Below, piece by piece: positions 27,144 through 36,059 of a DNA stretch of 64,000 bases. Source of the DNA: JAVVSK01 sp036654235 (GTDB lineage: Bacteria; Bacillota; Clostridia; Christensenellales; CAG-138); NCBI GenBank assembly GCA_036654235.1, contig JAVVSK010000005.1:48620-112619 (forward strand), written 5' to 3'. The stretch's first letter is position 1, and each line of letters opens with the position of its first letter. The translations under genes were made by a program, and so were the position numbers. Below the pieces are notes generated by a model that did not search any database, had not been told where the DNA came from, and saw only the letters and a list, made by a program, of their open reading frames with translations.

Positions 27144-28169
27144 TTATTCAAAATTTATATTAGCTATTAGCATGTCATCTGAAAATTCAAACCTCAATAG
27201 CTTTGCAAAAAACCTATTTTTAACATTAGTATCCCTTCTCAAAATTCCTGCACAAACACCAGATTGTTCAGTTATTGGCGACTTTACAATACTAAATTCT
27301 CCAAACATCGTTCTTATTTCTTCAACGTCAGCGTCTCTAAGATTGGAAGTCAAAAATGATAACGCCTCATCATCTCTCCTATCTCGCACTGCCTCGCAAA
27401 ACGCTATAGCGAGACTCTTTTCGTCCTCCGGTTGTTTTCTCTGATGCGTATAAAATCCATTTTCTTTGCAGAAAATTTCAAACTTTTTATCGTCAAATTT
27501 ATACTTTGTTATCTCCTCATGACCTACTATTGAATCTAATTTTCTGGTTGTATATGGATTTGCATCCATGAATCCGACGCTATCGCCGCATTCGTCAAAG
27601 AGAGTGTTAAGGTCGAGGTCAAAAATAATCATGCGCTCACCTAGCTCACACTTTACCTTTACTACACAAAATAGTTTTTTCCCATTTGTCATAGTTTCCA
27701 TCGTACCATCTGTAAAGTTGCCAATTGCGCGCCCAAACAATTGAATACCGTTTTCTTCCATAAGTATTCTAAGCCCATTGTCATAGTAAAGTGTAAATAC
27801 TCGGTTTTCAGATTTTACCTCAATACTCTCTATTACGCATGGATATTGCAATATAGTAAACGGTGAAATTACGCCAACACTTATATATAACTCGATTATT
27901 CCCCCTTGCCATTCTGTCACTATTACATCGTCGGGCATATCACCCTGAATAGCGCCGTCTTTTAAGGATATTTTTCGTGTTACGGAATAATAGAGCTTAT
28001 CAGGATTGTTTTTTAACGGTATTACCGATATATAGTACTCTCCATCCGACGAGAGTGGGTGAGCTAAATAGCTTTTATCCGTGACCTCGCCTATCATTCT
28101 CCCATTAATCTCGACGACACATGTCACATTTGATGTTATCAAAAAAAGCGGCACCGGCACGTCTATCAA
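27144..28169 (-). CDS. Hypothetical protein downstream of feoA, TTG start
   Basis: A 341-residue protein I do not recognise. The start is a TTG at 28169, eight bases after AAGGAGG, the strongest site nearby. The N-terminal ~70 residues (ITSNVTCVVEINGRMIGEV) resemble a PEGA-like beta-sandwich. The middle is rich in beta strands and aromatic residues; the last ~100 residues look helical (DEKSLAIAFCEAVRDRRDDEALSFL). There is no signal peptide or membrane helix. It follows feoA by 53 bases on the same strand, so the two may be co-transcribed. Function unknown. Confidence 0.8.
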   Translation of the reverse strand: MIDVPVPLFLITSNVTCVVEINGRMIGEVTDKSYLAHPLSSDGEYYISVIPLKNNPDKLYYSVTRKISLKDGAIQGDMPDDVIVTEWQGGIIELYISVGVISPFTILQYPCVIESIEVKSENRVFTLYYDNGLRILMEENGIQLFGRAIGNFTDGTMETMTNGKKLFCVVKVKCELGERMIIFDLDLNTLFDECGDSVGFMDANPYTTRKLDSIVGHEEITKYKFDDKKFEIFCKENGFYTHQRKQPEDEKSLAIAFCEAVRDRRDDEALSFLTSNLRDADVEEIRTMFGEFSIVKSPITEQSGVCAGILRRDTNVKNRFFAKLLRFEFSDDMLIANINFE

Positions 28170-28222
28170 ATTTATTGCCTCCTTAGTTTACTACGACTTT
28201 ATCTTTCTATCTATATGCTCAT

Positions 28223-28447
28223 TCACTCAAGTAATATCACATTTTGAGCATCCTCTTTTCTAATTGCAATTAAAGCGCCCCTAACCATGAACGCCGACAT
28301 GCTTTCCCCGCAGCCCTTTAATATACAGCTTACGTTTGTTCCTGATATAAGCCCGATTTCAAATAGCCTACGACGCATAGTTCCGATAGATAGGATCGCT
28401 TTGACATCTCCGTCTTCGCCTATATTTAAATCGTAGAGTGTTCTCAT
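28223..28447 (-). CDS. feoA: FeoA-family ferrous iron transport accessory protein
   Basis: A 74-residue SH3-like protein. Family marks are LSIGTMRRRLFEIGLISGT and the final beta strand RGALIAIRKEDAQNVILL. FeoA binds the FeoB membrane pump and modulates it. The start at 28447 is set by GAGGTGG. It is transcribed away from feoB, unlike the usual feoA-feoB operon. It could instead be an independent SH3-like regulator, but the position next to feoB supports FeoA. Confidence 0.85.
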   Translation of the reverse strand: MRTLYDLNIGEDGDVKAILSIGTMRRRLFEIGLISGTNVSCILKGCGESMSAFMVRGALIAIRKEDAQNVILLE

Positions 28448-28723
28448 AAATCCACCTCGCTGCAATATTATTCTTCGACAACATTTTCTGTTCATAAGCA
28501 GCATATAAATTAAAAAGCTAAAAGAAAAAGGTGAGGTAAATTTCTCACATTATCTTTTTAAGCTGTCGACAATTTATTAATATGTGAGATTAAAAGATTT
28601 TGATTTAGTGATGATTGATATTTAAGTAATCTTAGCACGAGTTAAATAAAGAATGCTTTGATTTCTTGGTTCAACATACGCTTGCTTTTTATTTGTTACT
28701 TAAATAAACGGAGGTCAATGCAA
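28448..28723. other. Intergenic region between divergent feoA and feoB
   Basis: A 276-base shared regulatory region. GTGAG occurs at 28531-28535 with CTCAC at 28544-28548 as a short inverted repeat, and a third TGTGAG copy lies near 28582. No perfect Fur box was found. Which regulator acts here cannot be told from sequence alone. Confidence 0.4.
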
Positions 28724-30790
28724 ATGAAATTACCTGAAAAAAACTTAAAGGTTGCCATTTCGGGGAATCCGAACGTAGGTAAAAGTACTTTTTTTAACGC
28801 ATTGACCGGAATGCGGCAACATACGGGAAATTGGCCGGGAAAGACTGTAGAAAGCGCCGTTGGTTATTTTAAATGCAAATCCGCTTCTTTCGAAGTTATT
28901 GACCTCCCGGGAACTTATTCCCTAATGTCTCATTCTGATGAGGAAGAGGTTGCGCGCGACTGCATCTGCTTTGACGCATTAGACGGTGTCGCCGTTATCT
29001 GCGATTCTACGGTGCTTGAACGCAATCTTATTTTAGTTCTCCAAATACTTGAAATACGCGCGGACGCTGTAATTGCTCTAAACCTCATGGACGAAGCTAA
29101 AAAGAAAAATATTACAATAGATATCGAAAAGCTCTCCGCTACTTTAGGTACTAGTGTAATCCCCTGCACAGCGCGAAGTAAAAAGGGTCTCGATGAATTT
29201 GTTTGTGCGCTTTTTGAGGAAACTACGAAAAAAACGCCGAAAAGGATAATTATCGACTATGGAAATGCTATTGAAAGTGCACTTATACCTCTCGAAAAAT
29301 ATGTTTCAAGAAAACTTAGACACGATATAAACGCGCGTTTTATCGCGCTAAAGCTCCTTGAAAACGACTATACAATGAACAAAACCATAGCAAATCGGAC
29401 AGGGCTACTCTTTGATGCGGAACTAAAATCGGTGCTTGACTCGGCAAACAATATTTTGATTGAAAATAATATAGATTCGGATACCTTCAAAGAACTGGTA
29501 ACGTCGACAATAGTTAAAAGAGCCGAAGAAATAGCAAAGACTTGTTCATGCACACCGATAAATCGAAAGAATGAAAGAGATAGAAAGCTCGATAAAATTT
29601 TGACAGATAAAAAAACCGGAATCCCAATAATGCTTCTTCTTCTGCTTTTCATACTGTTTTTAACACTTACAGGAGCTAACTATTTCTCAGGAATATTGAG
29701 CGACGGGCTGTTCTTTATAGAAGACAGGCTCTATGATTTGTTAGTCAGTATAAATGCGCCCGAATGGCTAACGGGTATATTAATCTTAGGTCTTGTTAGA
29801 ACGCTTTTTTGGGTTATCTCGGTTATGCTCCCACCAATGGCCATATTTTTCCCACTTTTTACCCTGCTCGAGGATTTCGGGTATCTTCCGCGCGTCGCCT
29901 TTAATCTCGATATGTTTTTCAAAAGGTGCAGTGCCTGCGGAAAACAGGCTCTCTCAATGTGCATGGGGCTGGGCTGCAATGCTGCCGGTGTTATAGGCTG
30001 CCGCATAATAGACAGTCCACGAGAAAAGTTGATAGCAATAATAACGAACAATTTCATGCCATGTAATGGCAGATTCCCTGCATATATAACTATAATCTCG
30101 ATATTTTTTGTAGGCGCGGCTGCTGGTATGCTAAGTTCGCTGCTTTCGGCAATGTTCTTGGCGCTAATAATCATCATAGGCATTTTTGCCACTTTTTTAG
30201 TTTCGTTTTTGCTTTCAAAAACACTTCTAAAGGGAGTTCCTTCATCGTTTACGCTTGAGCTTCCACCATACCGCGCACCTGAAATAGGTAAAGTCATAGT
30301 GCGCTCGATTTTCGATAGGACGCTCTTTGTTTTGGGTCGTGCTGTTATCGTCGCCGCGCCTATTGGAATAGTTATTTGGCTCATGGCAAATATAACGGTA
30401 GACGGTGGCAACCTAATTTCGATAGTTGCGAAATTTCTTGATCCTGTAGGAAAATTCATAGGGCTGGATGGTGTTATTCTGCTCGCTTTTATTCTTGCTT
30501 TTCCCGCCAATGAAATCGTAATTCCAATAGTTATAATGAGCTACATTCAAAGCGGTACTATGCTTGAGCTGGGGTCTATATATGAAATGAAAGCTCTGTT
30601 TTTAAGCTTCGGATGGACTTGGAAAACAGCCGTATGCTTTATTCTTTTTTCTTTGCTGCATTTTCCTTGTTCAACTACACTTTTAACAATAAAAAAAGAG
30701 ACGGGCAGTTTAAAATGGACATTAGCGGCATTTCTTATTCCAACGGCTTTAGGAGTTTTTACATGTGCCCTAGTCGCGCATATATTATAG
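28724..30790 (+). CDS. feoB: Ferrous iron transport protein FeoB
   Basis: A 688-residue membrane protein for Fe(II) uptake. The N-terminal G domain has G1 GNPNVGKST (14-22), G3 DLPGTYS and G4 NLMD. The helical domain follows, then two Gate regions with about eight to ten membrane helices: CGKQALSMCMGLGCNAAGV carries the conserved Cys of the pore, and ANEIVIPIVIMSY is the second conserved segment. The ATG at 28724 is preferred to 28718 because it lies nine bases after GGAGG. feoA is divergent upstream. A hairpin terminator follows. Confidence 0.96.
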   Translation: MKLPEKNLKVAISGNPNVGKSTFFNALTGMRQHTGNWPGKTVESAVGYFKCKSASFEVIDLPGTYSLMSHSDEEEVARDCICFDALDGVAVICDSTVLERNLILVLQILEIRADAVIALNLMDEAKKKNITIDIEKLSATLGTSVIPCTARSKKGLDEFVCALFEETTKKTPKRIIIDYGNAIESALIPLEKYVSRKLRHDINARFIALKLLENDYTMNKTIANRTGLLFDAELKSVLDSANNILIENNIDSDTFKELVTSTIVKRAEEIAKTCSCTPINRKNERDRKLDKILTDKKTGIPIMLLLLLFILFLTLTGANYFSGILSDGLFFIEDRLYDLLVSINAPEWLTGILILGLVRTLFWVISVMLPPMAIFFPLFTLLEDFGYLPRVAFNLDMFFKRCSACGKQALSMCMGLGCNAAGVIGCRIIDSPREKLIAIITNNFMPCNGRFPAYITIISIFFVGAAAGMLSSLLSAMFLALIIIIGIFATFLVSFLLSKTLLKGVPSSFTLELPPYRAPEIGKVIVRSIFDRTLFVLGRAVIVAAPIGIVIWLMANITVDGGNLISIVAKFLDPVGKFIGLDGVILLAFILAFPANEIVIPIVIMSYIQSGTMLELGSIYEMKALFLSFGWTWKTAVCFILFSLLHFPCSTTLLTIKKETGSLKWTLAAFLIPTALGVFTCALVAHIL

Positions 30791-30804
30791 GCAAAAATAA
30801 AAAA

Positions 30805-30867
30805 CGCGCGACACATTCTTCATCTAAAAAACCAATGATAAAGAACACATCGCGCGCAATTTTTTTA
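30805..30867. terminator. Bidirectional terminator between feoB and glyA
   Basis: CGCGCGA (30805-30811) and TCGCGCG (30850-30856) form the base stem, with an inner TTCTT/AAGAA pairing. T-rich runs follow on both strands (CAATTTTTTTATTT on plus, TTTTTTATTTTT on minus). Confidence 0.75.
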
Positions 30868-30872
30868 TTTAA

Positions 30873-32111
30873 TTATTCGTACAATGGGTGTTTTTTTGTC
30901 ATGTTAATTACTGCTTCTTTAACAGCGGGAATAGCCTCCTCGCCATCGTTGACTATTTTCGTTATAAGCTTCGCAATCTCAACCATTTCGTTTTCTTTAA
31001 AACCGCGGGTTGTAAGAGCCGGAGTTCCTATCCTTATTCCGCTAGTAATAAAAGGACTGCGCGTTTCAAATGGTATTGTATTTTTATTTACGGTTATGTT
31101 TGCGCGAACCAAAAGATTTTCAACCTCTTTACCGGTACGCCCGGAACTTGTAAGGTCAACAAGCATAAGATGGTTATCCGTACCGCCGGAAACTATACGC
31201 ATTCCGCTTTCAACGAGAGCCGCGGCAAGAACCTGTGCATTCTTCAAAACCTGTTTTTGATATTCTTTAAATTCCGGTTGTAAGGCTTCTTTAAAACAAA
31301 CAGCCTTAGCGGCGATTATATGCATTAGTGGACCGCCCTGTGTGCCCGGGAAAATGCCCTTATCTATGTCTTTGGCTAGAGTCTCCTTGCAAAGTATAAG
31401 TCCTCCGCGAGGTCCTCTGAGCGTCTTATGGGTCGTCGTAGTTACGACATCAGCATAGGGAACGGGACTCATATGAAGTCCAGCGGCGACGAGACCGGCG
31501 ATATGCGCCATGTCAACCATGAAATATGCGCCTACTTCCTTGGCAATCTCACTAATTTTTTCAAAGTCTATCTTTCTCGGATAGGCACTTGCCCCCGCAA
31601 CTATCATCTTTGGCTTGTTTTCTAAAGCCAGATCTCTAAGTGTATCATAATCAATTTTTTCATCTTTTTCGCTCACGCCATAGGGCACAAAATTAAAATA
31701 TTTACCCGACATGTTTACGGGGCTACCATGAGTTAAATGACCGCCATGGCTGAGATTCATGCCTAAAACCGTATCTCCCGGTTGAAGTAGCGCAAAATAT
31801 ACAGATAGATTTGCCTGAGCACCGCTATGCGGCTGAACATTAGCATGCTCAGCACCGAAAAGCTCTTTCGCCCTATCCCTAGCTATATTTTCAACTATAT
31901 CTACACATTCACATCCGCCATAATACCTTTTTTTAGGATAACCCTCTGCGTATTTATTTGTTAAATGACTGCCCATCGCCGCCATAACAGCCTCCGAAAC
32001 AAAGTTTTCGGACGCAATAAGCTCTAGGTGAGTGCGCTGACGATTAAGCTCTGCCTCCATCGCGGCAGTAATTTCAGGGTCTACCTTCCTGATAACGTCA
32101 AATTGAATCAT
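30873..32111 (-). CDS. glyA: Serine hydroxymethyltransferase
   Basis: The PLP enzyme that makes glycine and 5,10-methylene-tetrahydrofolate from serine. Key marks are LIASENFVSEAV near the start, YGGCECVD, SHGGHLTHG, and TTTTHKTLRGPRGG with the PLP lysine at about residue 229. The start at 32111 follows GGAG at eight bases and gives 412 residues, the normal length. It supplies one-carbon units for the purine operon immediately upstream, but has its own promoter and is separated from purL by a terminator. Confidence 0.97.
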   Translation of the reverse strand: MIQFDVIRKVDPEITAAMEAELNRQRTHLELIASENFVSEAVMAAMGSHLTNKYAEGYPKKRYYGGCECVDIVENIARDRAKELFGAEHANVQPHSGAQANLSVYFALLQPGDTVLGMNLSHGGHLTHGSPVNMSGKYFNFVPYGVSEKDEKIDYDTLRDLALENKPKMIVAGASAYPRKIDFEKISEIAKEVGAYFMVDMAHIAGLVAAGLHMSPVPYADVVTTTTHKTLRGPRGGLILCKETLAKDIDKGIFPGTQGGPLMHIIAAKAVCFKEALQPEFKEYQKQVLKNAQVLAAALVESGMRIVSGGTDNHLMLVDLTSSGRTGKEVENLLVRANITVNKNTIPFETRSPFITSGIRIGTPALTTRGFKENEMVEIAKLITKIVNDGEEAIPAVKEAVINMTKKHPLYE

Positions 32112-32170
32112 TTTTAAACTCCATTCCCGCCGCTTATTTTGCGGCAAATTTATTCTTGCAAAACATCGTG

Positions 32171-32199
32171 ATTATAGTACGTGAGCGTAAATTTTGCAA
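32171..32199 (-). promoter_or_regulatory. Promoter of glyA
   Basis: On the minus strand TTGCAA (32199-32194), a 17-base spacer and a perfect TATAAT (32176-32171). The spacer contains one arm of the inverted repeat at 32181-32228. Confidence 0.7.
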
Positions 32200-32228
32200 G
32201 CAACAAGACTGCTCAATATTACGCTCAC
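32181..32228. repeat. 10-bp inverted repeat overlapping the glyA promoter
   Basis: GTGAGCGTAA (32181-32190) and TTACGCTCAC (32219-32228) are exact reverse complements 28 bases apart. One arm lies inside the glyA promoter spacer, the other about 20 bases upstream of the -35 box, so it could be a two-site operator. Confidence 0.6.
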
Positions 32229-32229
32229 A

Positions 32230-32247
32230 AAAAAGCCATTGCTTTTT
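32230..32247 (-). terminator. Small intrinsic terminator after purL
   Basis: On the minus strand AAAAAGC-AATG-GCTTTTT lies 17 bases after the purL stop and gives a short stem with a T run. Confidence 0.6.
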
Positions 32248-32263
32248 ATCCTATCATTATATT

Positions 32264-35200
32264 TTAGGAGAAATATTTTACCCCCGATAGGAAAATAGAG
32301 GTATCATAATTTCCCGGAACATTAGTATATAATCCGTCAGAATACCTTTCAGTATGACCCATTTTGCCAAGTATTCTACCGTCAAGAGAGGTTATTCCTT
32401 CGATTGCGGAAAAAGACCCAGCGGGGTTAAAGTCCGGATTCATAGACGGATTTCCATCAAGATCTACGTATTGCGTCGCAATTTGACCGTGCTTTACGAG
32501 TTTATTGAATATGCTTTTCTCGCAGACGAAGCGTCCCTCCCCATGCGAAATTGGGACACTAAAAACATCTCCGACATTGAGCGCGGAAAACCAGGGCGAA
32601 AGTACCGATGCAACGCGAGTTCTTACGATACGGCTTTGATGCCTTCCTATTTTATTAAAAGTCAGGGTAGGCGCATCTTCTTCTGTCTCTCTAATTTCGC
32701 CATATGGAAGCAGTCCCAACTTAATTAAAGTCTGGAATCCATTACATATTCCTAAAATTAATCCGTCGCGTGCATTTAAAAGTTCATTTACAGCATCTCT
32801 TAGACGCGCTTCCCTAAATGTCGCCGCTATAAACTTTCCTGATCCATCCGGCTCGTCTCCGGCTGAAAATCCGCCCGGAAGCATCAATATTTCAGCAGAG
32901 GCCAACTTTTTCTTCAGTTCTAATATACTGGCTTCTATATCGCTTTTTTTAGTATTACGAATTACAACGGTTTCAACTCTGGCACCTGCTCTCAAAAATG
33001 CATTTTCACTTTCAACTTCACAGTTTGTGCCCGGAAAAACAGGAATTACAACCCTGGGTTTAGCGTATGAGACAGTAGGACTAACGATAGAACGTTTTTT
33101 AAATGAAAGAGTAGTAATATCCTCCACATCCGAATATGGCTTAACGGGAAAAACAGATTCCAACGGCTCATTGTAAGCATCTAACGCTTCGCTTAACGTA
33201 AAAACAATATCGCCATTCACCCGTATATCCGCGTCATCGGTCAATTGACCGATCTGTTTTGCTCCGAGTTCAATTAATTCAAAAGGCATCGGCTGTTCAC
33301 CCGATAATTCAAACATTACACCTTGATGCTCGGTATTAAATAGATTTTCATTACCGATTAGGTTAACTCCTATATTGTTTCCGAAGGTCGACTTAGCTAT
33401 TGCGGTCGCTAAAGGCTCGGCTCCAAGTGAATAAGCGGAAAGTATCTTCTTAGCTGAAATAGAAGCTGTAATAGTATGGCAGAGCTTTAAGACAGCCGCG
33501 AAGTTAACAACTCCATCCGCGTCTACCGGAAGACGTACAAGATAGAGTGCATTTCCCGCACGTTTAAATTCGCAGGAGATGACGTTTCGCATATCCGTCG
33601 GAGTAACTGCAAAGCTAACAAGAGTAGGCGGTACGTTTATATCAAGGAAAGTTCCGCTCATTGAATCTTTTCCTCCGATAGAGGCAATATTAAGATTTAT
33701 TTGCGCAAGATATGCGCCAAGTAGCGCTGAAAAAGGCTTACTCCAGCGACTTTCATCCGTATAAAGCTTTTCAAAATATTCTTGGAAAGTAAGGCGCGCC
33801 TCGCCTATATCTCCACCCGCACAAGCTGTTTTAATTATAGATTCGACAACTGCAAAAATCGCTCCCAAAAACGGGCTTTTTGTCGAAATTTCAGGATCAA
33901 AGCCAAATGTTGTTATACTTCCCGTATTCGTCGTACCATATCTAAGCGGGAGACGCGCCGCCATACTTTGAATAGGAGTTAGCTGACGCACCCCTGCAAA
34001 AGGCATGAGTACGGTATAAGCGCCGATCGTTGAATCGAATCTTTCAACCAATCCACGTTGAGACGATGATTTAATATCCTTCAAAGATAACAGCCATTTT
34101 TCCTTTAACAAACCCGAATTCGTCTCTGCTTTTTCATCGCAAATTCGCGCGTTAACCCTTATATTTTGCTCACCTAAAACGCCGTTGGTATCTAAAAATT
34201 CGCGAGATAGCTCAACTATCTTTTTCCCGCGCCAAAGCATCGTCATCATTGCGTCATCCGTAACGGCGGCAATCTCGGTACATTCAAGATTTTCAAGCTC
34301 CGCAAGCTCCTTGAATTTTAAAACATTTTCCTTCGAAACTACGACCGCCATACGCTCCTGTGACTCTGAAATAGCTATTTCTGTTCCATCAAGACCGTCG
34401 TACTTTTTACGAACCTTATCCAAATCTATTAAAAGCCCATCTGCAAGTTCGCCAACAGCAACAGAAACTCCACCCGCTCCGAAATCATTACAGCACTTTA
34501 TAAGCTTAGCCGCCGTTTCGTTTCTAAACAATCTTTGGATTTTGCGTTCAGTCAATGGGTTTCCTTTTTGTACCTCCGCTCCGCAGTTGAGGATTGAGTC
34601 CTCAGTATGCGCCTTTGATGATCCGGTCGCCCCTCCGCAACCATCGCGCCCTGTTCTTCCGCCAACCAATAATACGGCATCTCCAGGAATAGGCTTTTCT
34701 CTGACCACGTTTTCTTTTTTAGCGGCGGCTATAACAACGCCTATTTCCATTCGCTTAGCGACGTAGCCCTTATGATAAAACTCATGAACACAGCCCGTCG
34801 CCAATCCTATTTGATTTCCGTATGAGCTGTAGCCGTTGGCAGCTCCCGTTGTAATCGCCCTTTGCGGGAGCTTTCCTTTTATCGTATCCGAAAAAGAGGT
34901 TCTCGGGTCGCCCGCACCCGTTATACGCATAGCCTGATGAACATAAGCTCGTCCCGAAAGCGGATCGCGGATTGCTCCTCCTAAACAGGTCGCCGCACCG
35001 CCAAAAGGTTCAATCTCTGTCGGATGATTATGCGTTTCGTTTTTAAACATCAATAGGTAAGGTTCTTTTTTCCCATCCACATCCGCTTGAACCTCAATTG
35101 AACATGCGTTTATTTCTTCCGAAATATCGAGGTTATTTAGTACTTTTCGCGATTTTAAAAGCTTACCCGGTACTGTCGCTATATCCATGAGGCAAATAGG

Positions 35201-36010
35201 CTTCCTTTTGATTTTTTCTCCGTAAAGCTCCTCACGATCGCGAAGGTATCCTAAATATACGGACTTTATTCTATCGTTCAATCCACCTTTTTCAAAGCAG
35301 ACATCTTTTATTCGCGTCAAAAAAGTCGTATGCCTGCAATGATCCGACCAATATGTATCTATTACCTTTATCTCAGTAACCGTTGGTTCGCGCCCTATGC
35401 TTTTAAAATATTCGCCTACGAACATAGCATCGTCTATAGACATGGCAAGACCCATTCTTTTTATAAGCTCTCGCATATTGGCAACAGAGAAATAGGCAAA
35501 TCCCGTTATGCTTTCAACGTCTTTAGGCGTTTCAGCCTCCATAGTTAGGGTCAGTTTTTCTTCGAGAGTACCCGTACGCGCTTCAACCGGGTTTATCAGA
35601 TAACTTTTAATAAGCTCAAATTCTCCTTCGCTTATCTCCCCATATAATGCGAATACGGTTGAGCATCGTACAATCGGCATCGCTCCCGCGGCTATCATTT
35701 TTATACACTGTTCCGCCGAATCTGCGCGCTGATCATATTGACCGGGCAAAAGCTCGCGCGCAAAAACTAAACTCTCTCCGAACTCTGGAATATCATAAAC
35801 TTCGTCTGCATTTGGCTCTGAAAATACATATTTAACCGCCATATCAAATTCAGCGTCCGTAAGATTTGTGACGTCGTACCTATGAAAAATTCTAACGCAA
35901 TTTAGCGTCTGTATATTGAGCTGTGTCTTTATGTCGTTTAACAGTGCTTTTGCGCTTACGTCGAATCCAGCTCTCTTTTCAACGTATATCCGCCTTATTT
36001 TCTCTATCAT
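32264..36010 (-). CDS. purL: Phosphoribosylformylglycinamidine synthase, single-chain (PurL with PurQ domain)
   Basis: Catalyses the ATP- and glutamine-dependent conversion of FGAR to FGAM. At 1248 residues it is the large form, with an N-terminal substrate domain, two AIR-synthetase-like halves (FKNETHNHPTEIEPFGGAATCLGG, GGRTGRDGCGGATGS, GGKDSMSG) and a C-terminal class I glutaminase. The glutaminase keeps its catalytic residues: Cys at about 1089 in GICNGFQ, and His/Glu at about 1219/1221 in MGHTERYSDG. GGGAGG precedes the ATG. It is the last gene of the purine operon, and no separate purQ or purS is needed. Confidence 0.96.
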   Translation of the reverse strand: MIEKIRRIYVEKRAGFDVSAKALLNDIKTQLNIQTLNCVRIFHRYDVTNLTDAEFDMAVKYVFSEPNADEVYDIPEFGESLVFARELLPGQYDQRADSAEQCIKMIAAGAMPIVRCSTVFALYGEISEGEFELIKSYLINPVEARTGTLEEKLTLTMEAETPKDVESITGFAYFSVANMRELIKRMGLAMSIDDAMFVGEYFKSIGREPTVTEIKVIDTYWSDHCRHTTFLTRIKDVCFEKGGLNDRIKSVYLGYLRDREELYGEKIKRKPICLMDIATVPGKLLKSRKVLNNLDISEEINACSIEVQADVDGKKEPYLLMFKNETHNHPTEIEPFGGAATCLGGAIRDPLSGRAYVHQAMRITGAGDPRTSFSDTIKGKLPQRAITTGAANGYSSYGNQIGLATGCVHEFYHKGYVAKRMEIGVVIAAAKKENVVREKPIPGDAVLLVGGRTGRDGCGGATGSSKAHTEDSILNCGAEVQKGNPLTERKIQRLFRNETAAKLIKCCNDFGAGGVSVAVGELADGLLIDLDKVRKKYDGLDGTEIAISESQERMAVVVSKENVLKFKELAELENLECTEIAAVTDDAMMTMLWRGKKIVELSREFLDTNGVLGEQNIRVNARICDEKAETNSGLLKEKWLLSLKDIKSSSQRGLVERFDSTIGAYTVLMPFAGVRQLTPIQSMAARLPLRYGTTNTGSITTFGFDPEISTKSPFLGAIFAVVESIIKTACAGGDIGEARLTFQEYFEKLYTDESRWSKPFSALLGAYLAQINLNIASIGGKDSMSGTFLDINVPPTLVSFAVTPTDMRNVISCEFKRAGNALYLVRLPVDADGVVNFAAVLKLCHTITASISAKKILSAYSLGAEPLATAIAKSTFGNNIGVNLIGNENLFNTEHQGVMFELSGEQPMPFELIELGAKQIGQLTDDADIRVNGDIVFTLSEALDAYNEPLESVFPVKPYSDVEDITTLSFKKRSIVSPTVSYAKPRVVIPVFPGTNCEVESENAFLRAGARVETVVIRNTKKSDIEASILELKKKLASAEILMLPGGFSAGDEPDGSGKFIAATFREARLRDAVNELLNARDGLILGICNGFQTLIKLGLLPYGEIRETEEDAPTLTFNKIGRHQSRIVRTRVASVLSPWFSALNVGDVFSVPISHGEGRFVCEKSIFNKLVKHGQIATQYVDLDGNPSMNPDFNPAGSFSAIEGITSLDGRILGKMGHTERYSDGLYTNVPGNYDTSIFLSGVKYFS

Positions 36011-36059
36011 TTAATCCTCCCGGAATAATCATCGTGCCATAAATTCATTTATTTAAGCA

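Noticed and set aside
28531..28548. GTGAG-N8-CTCAC as a Fur box between feoA and feoB
   Set aside because: It does not match the Fur consensus; kept only as an unassigned inverted repeat.
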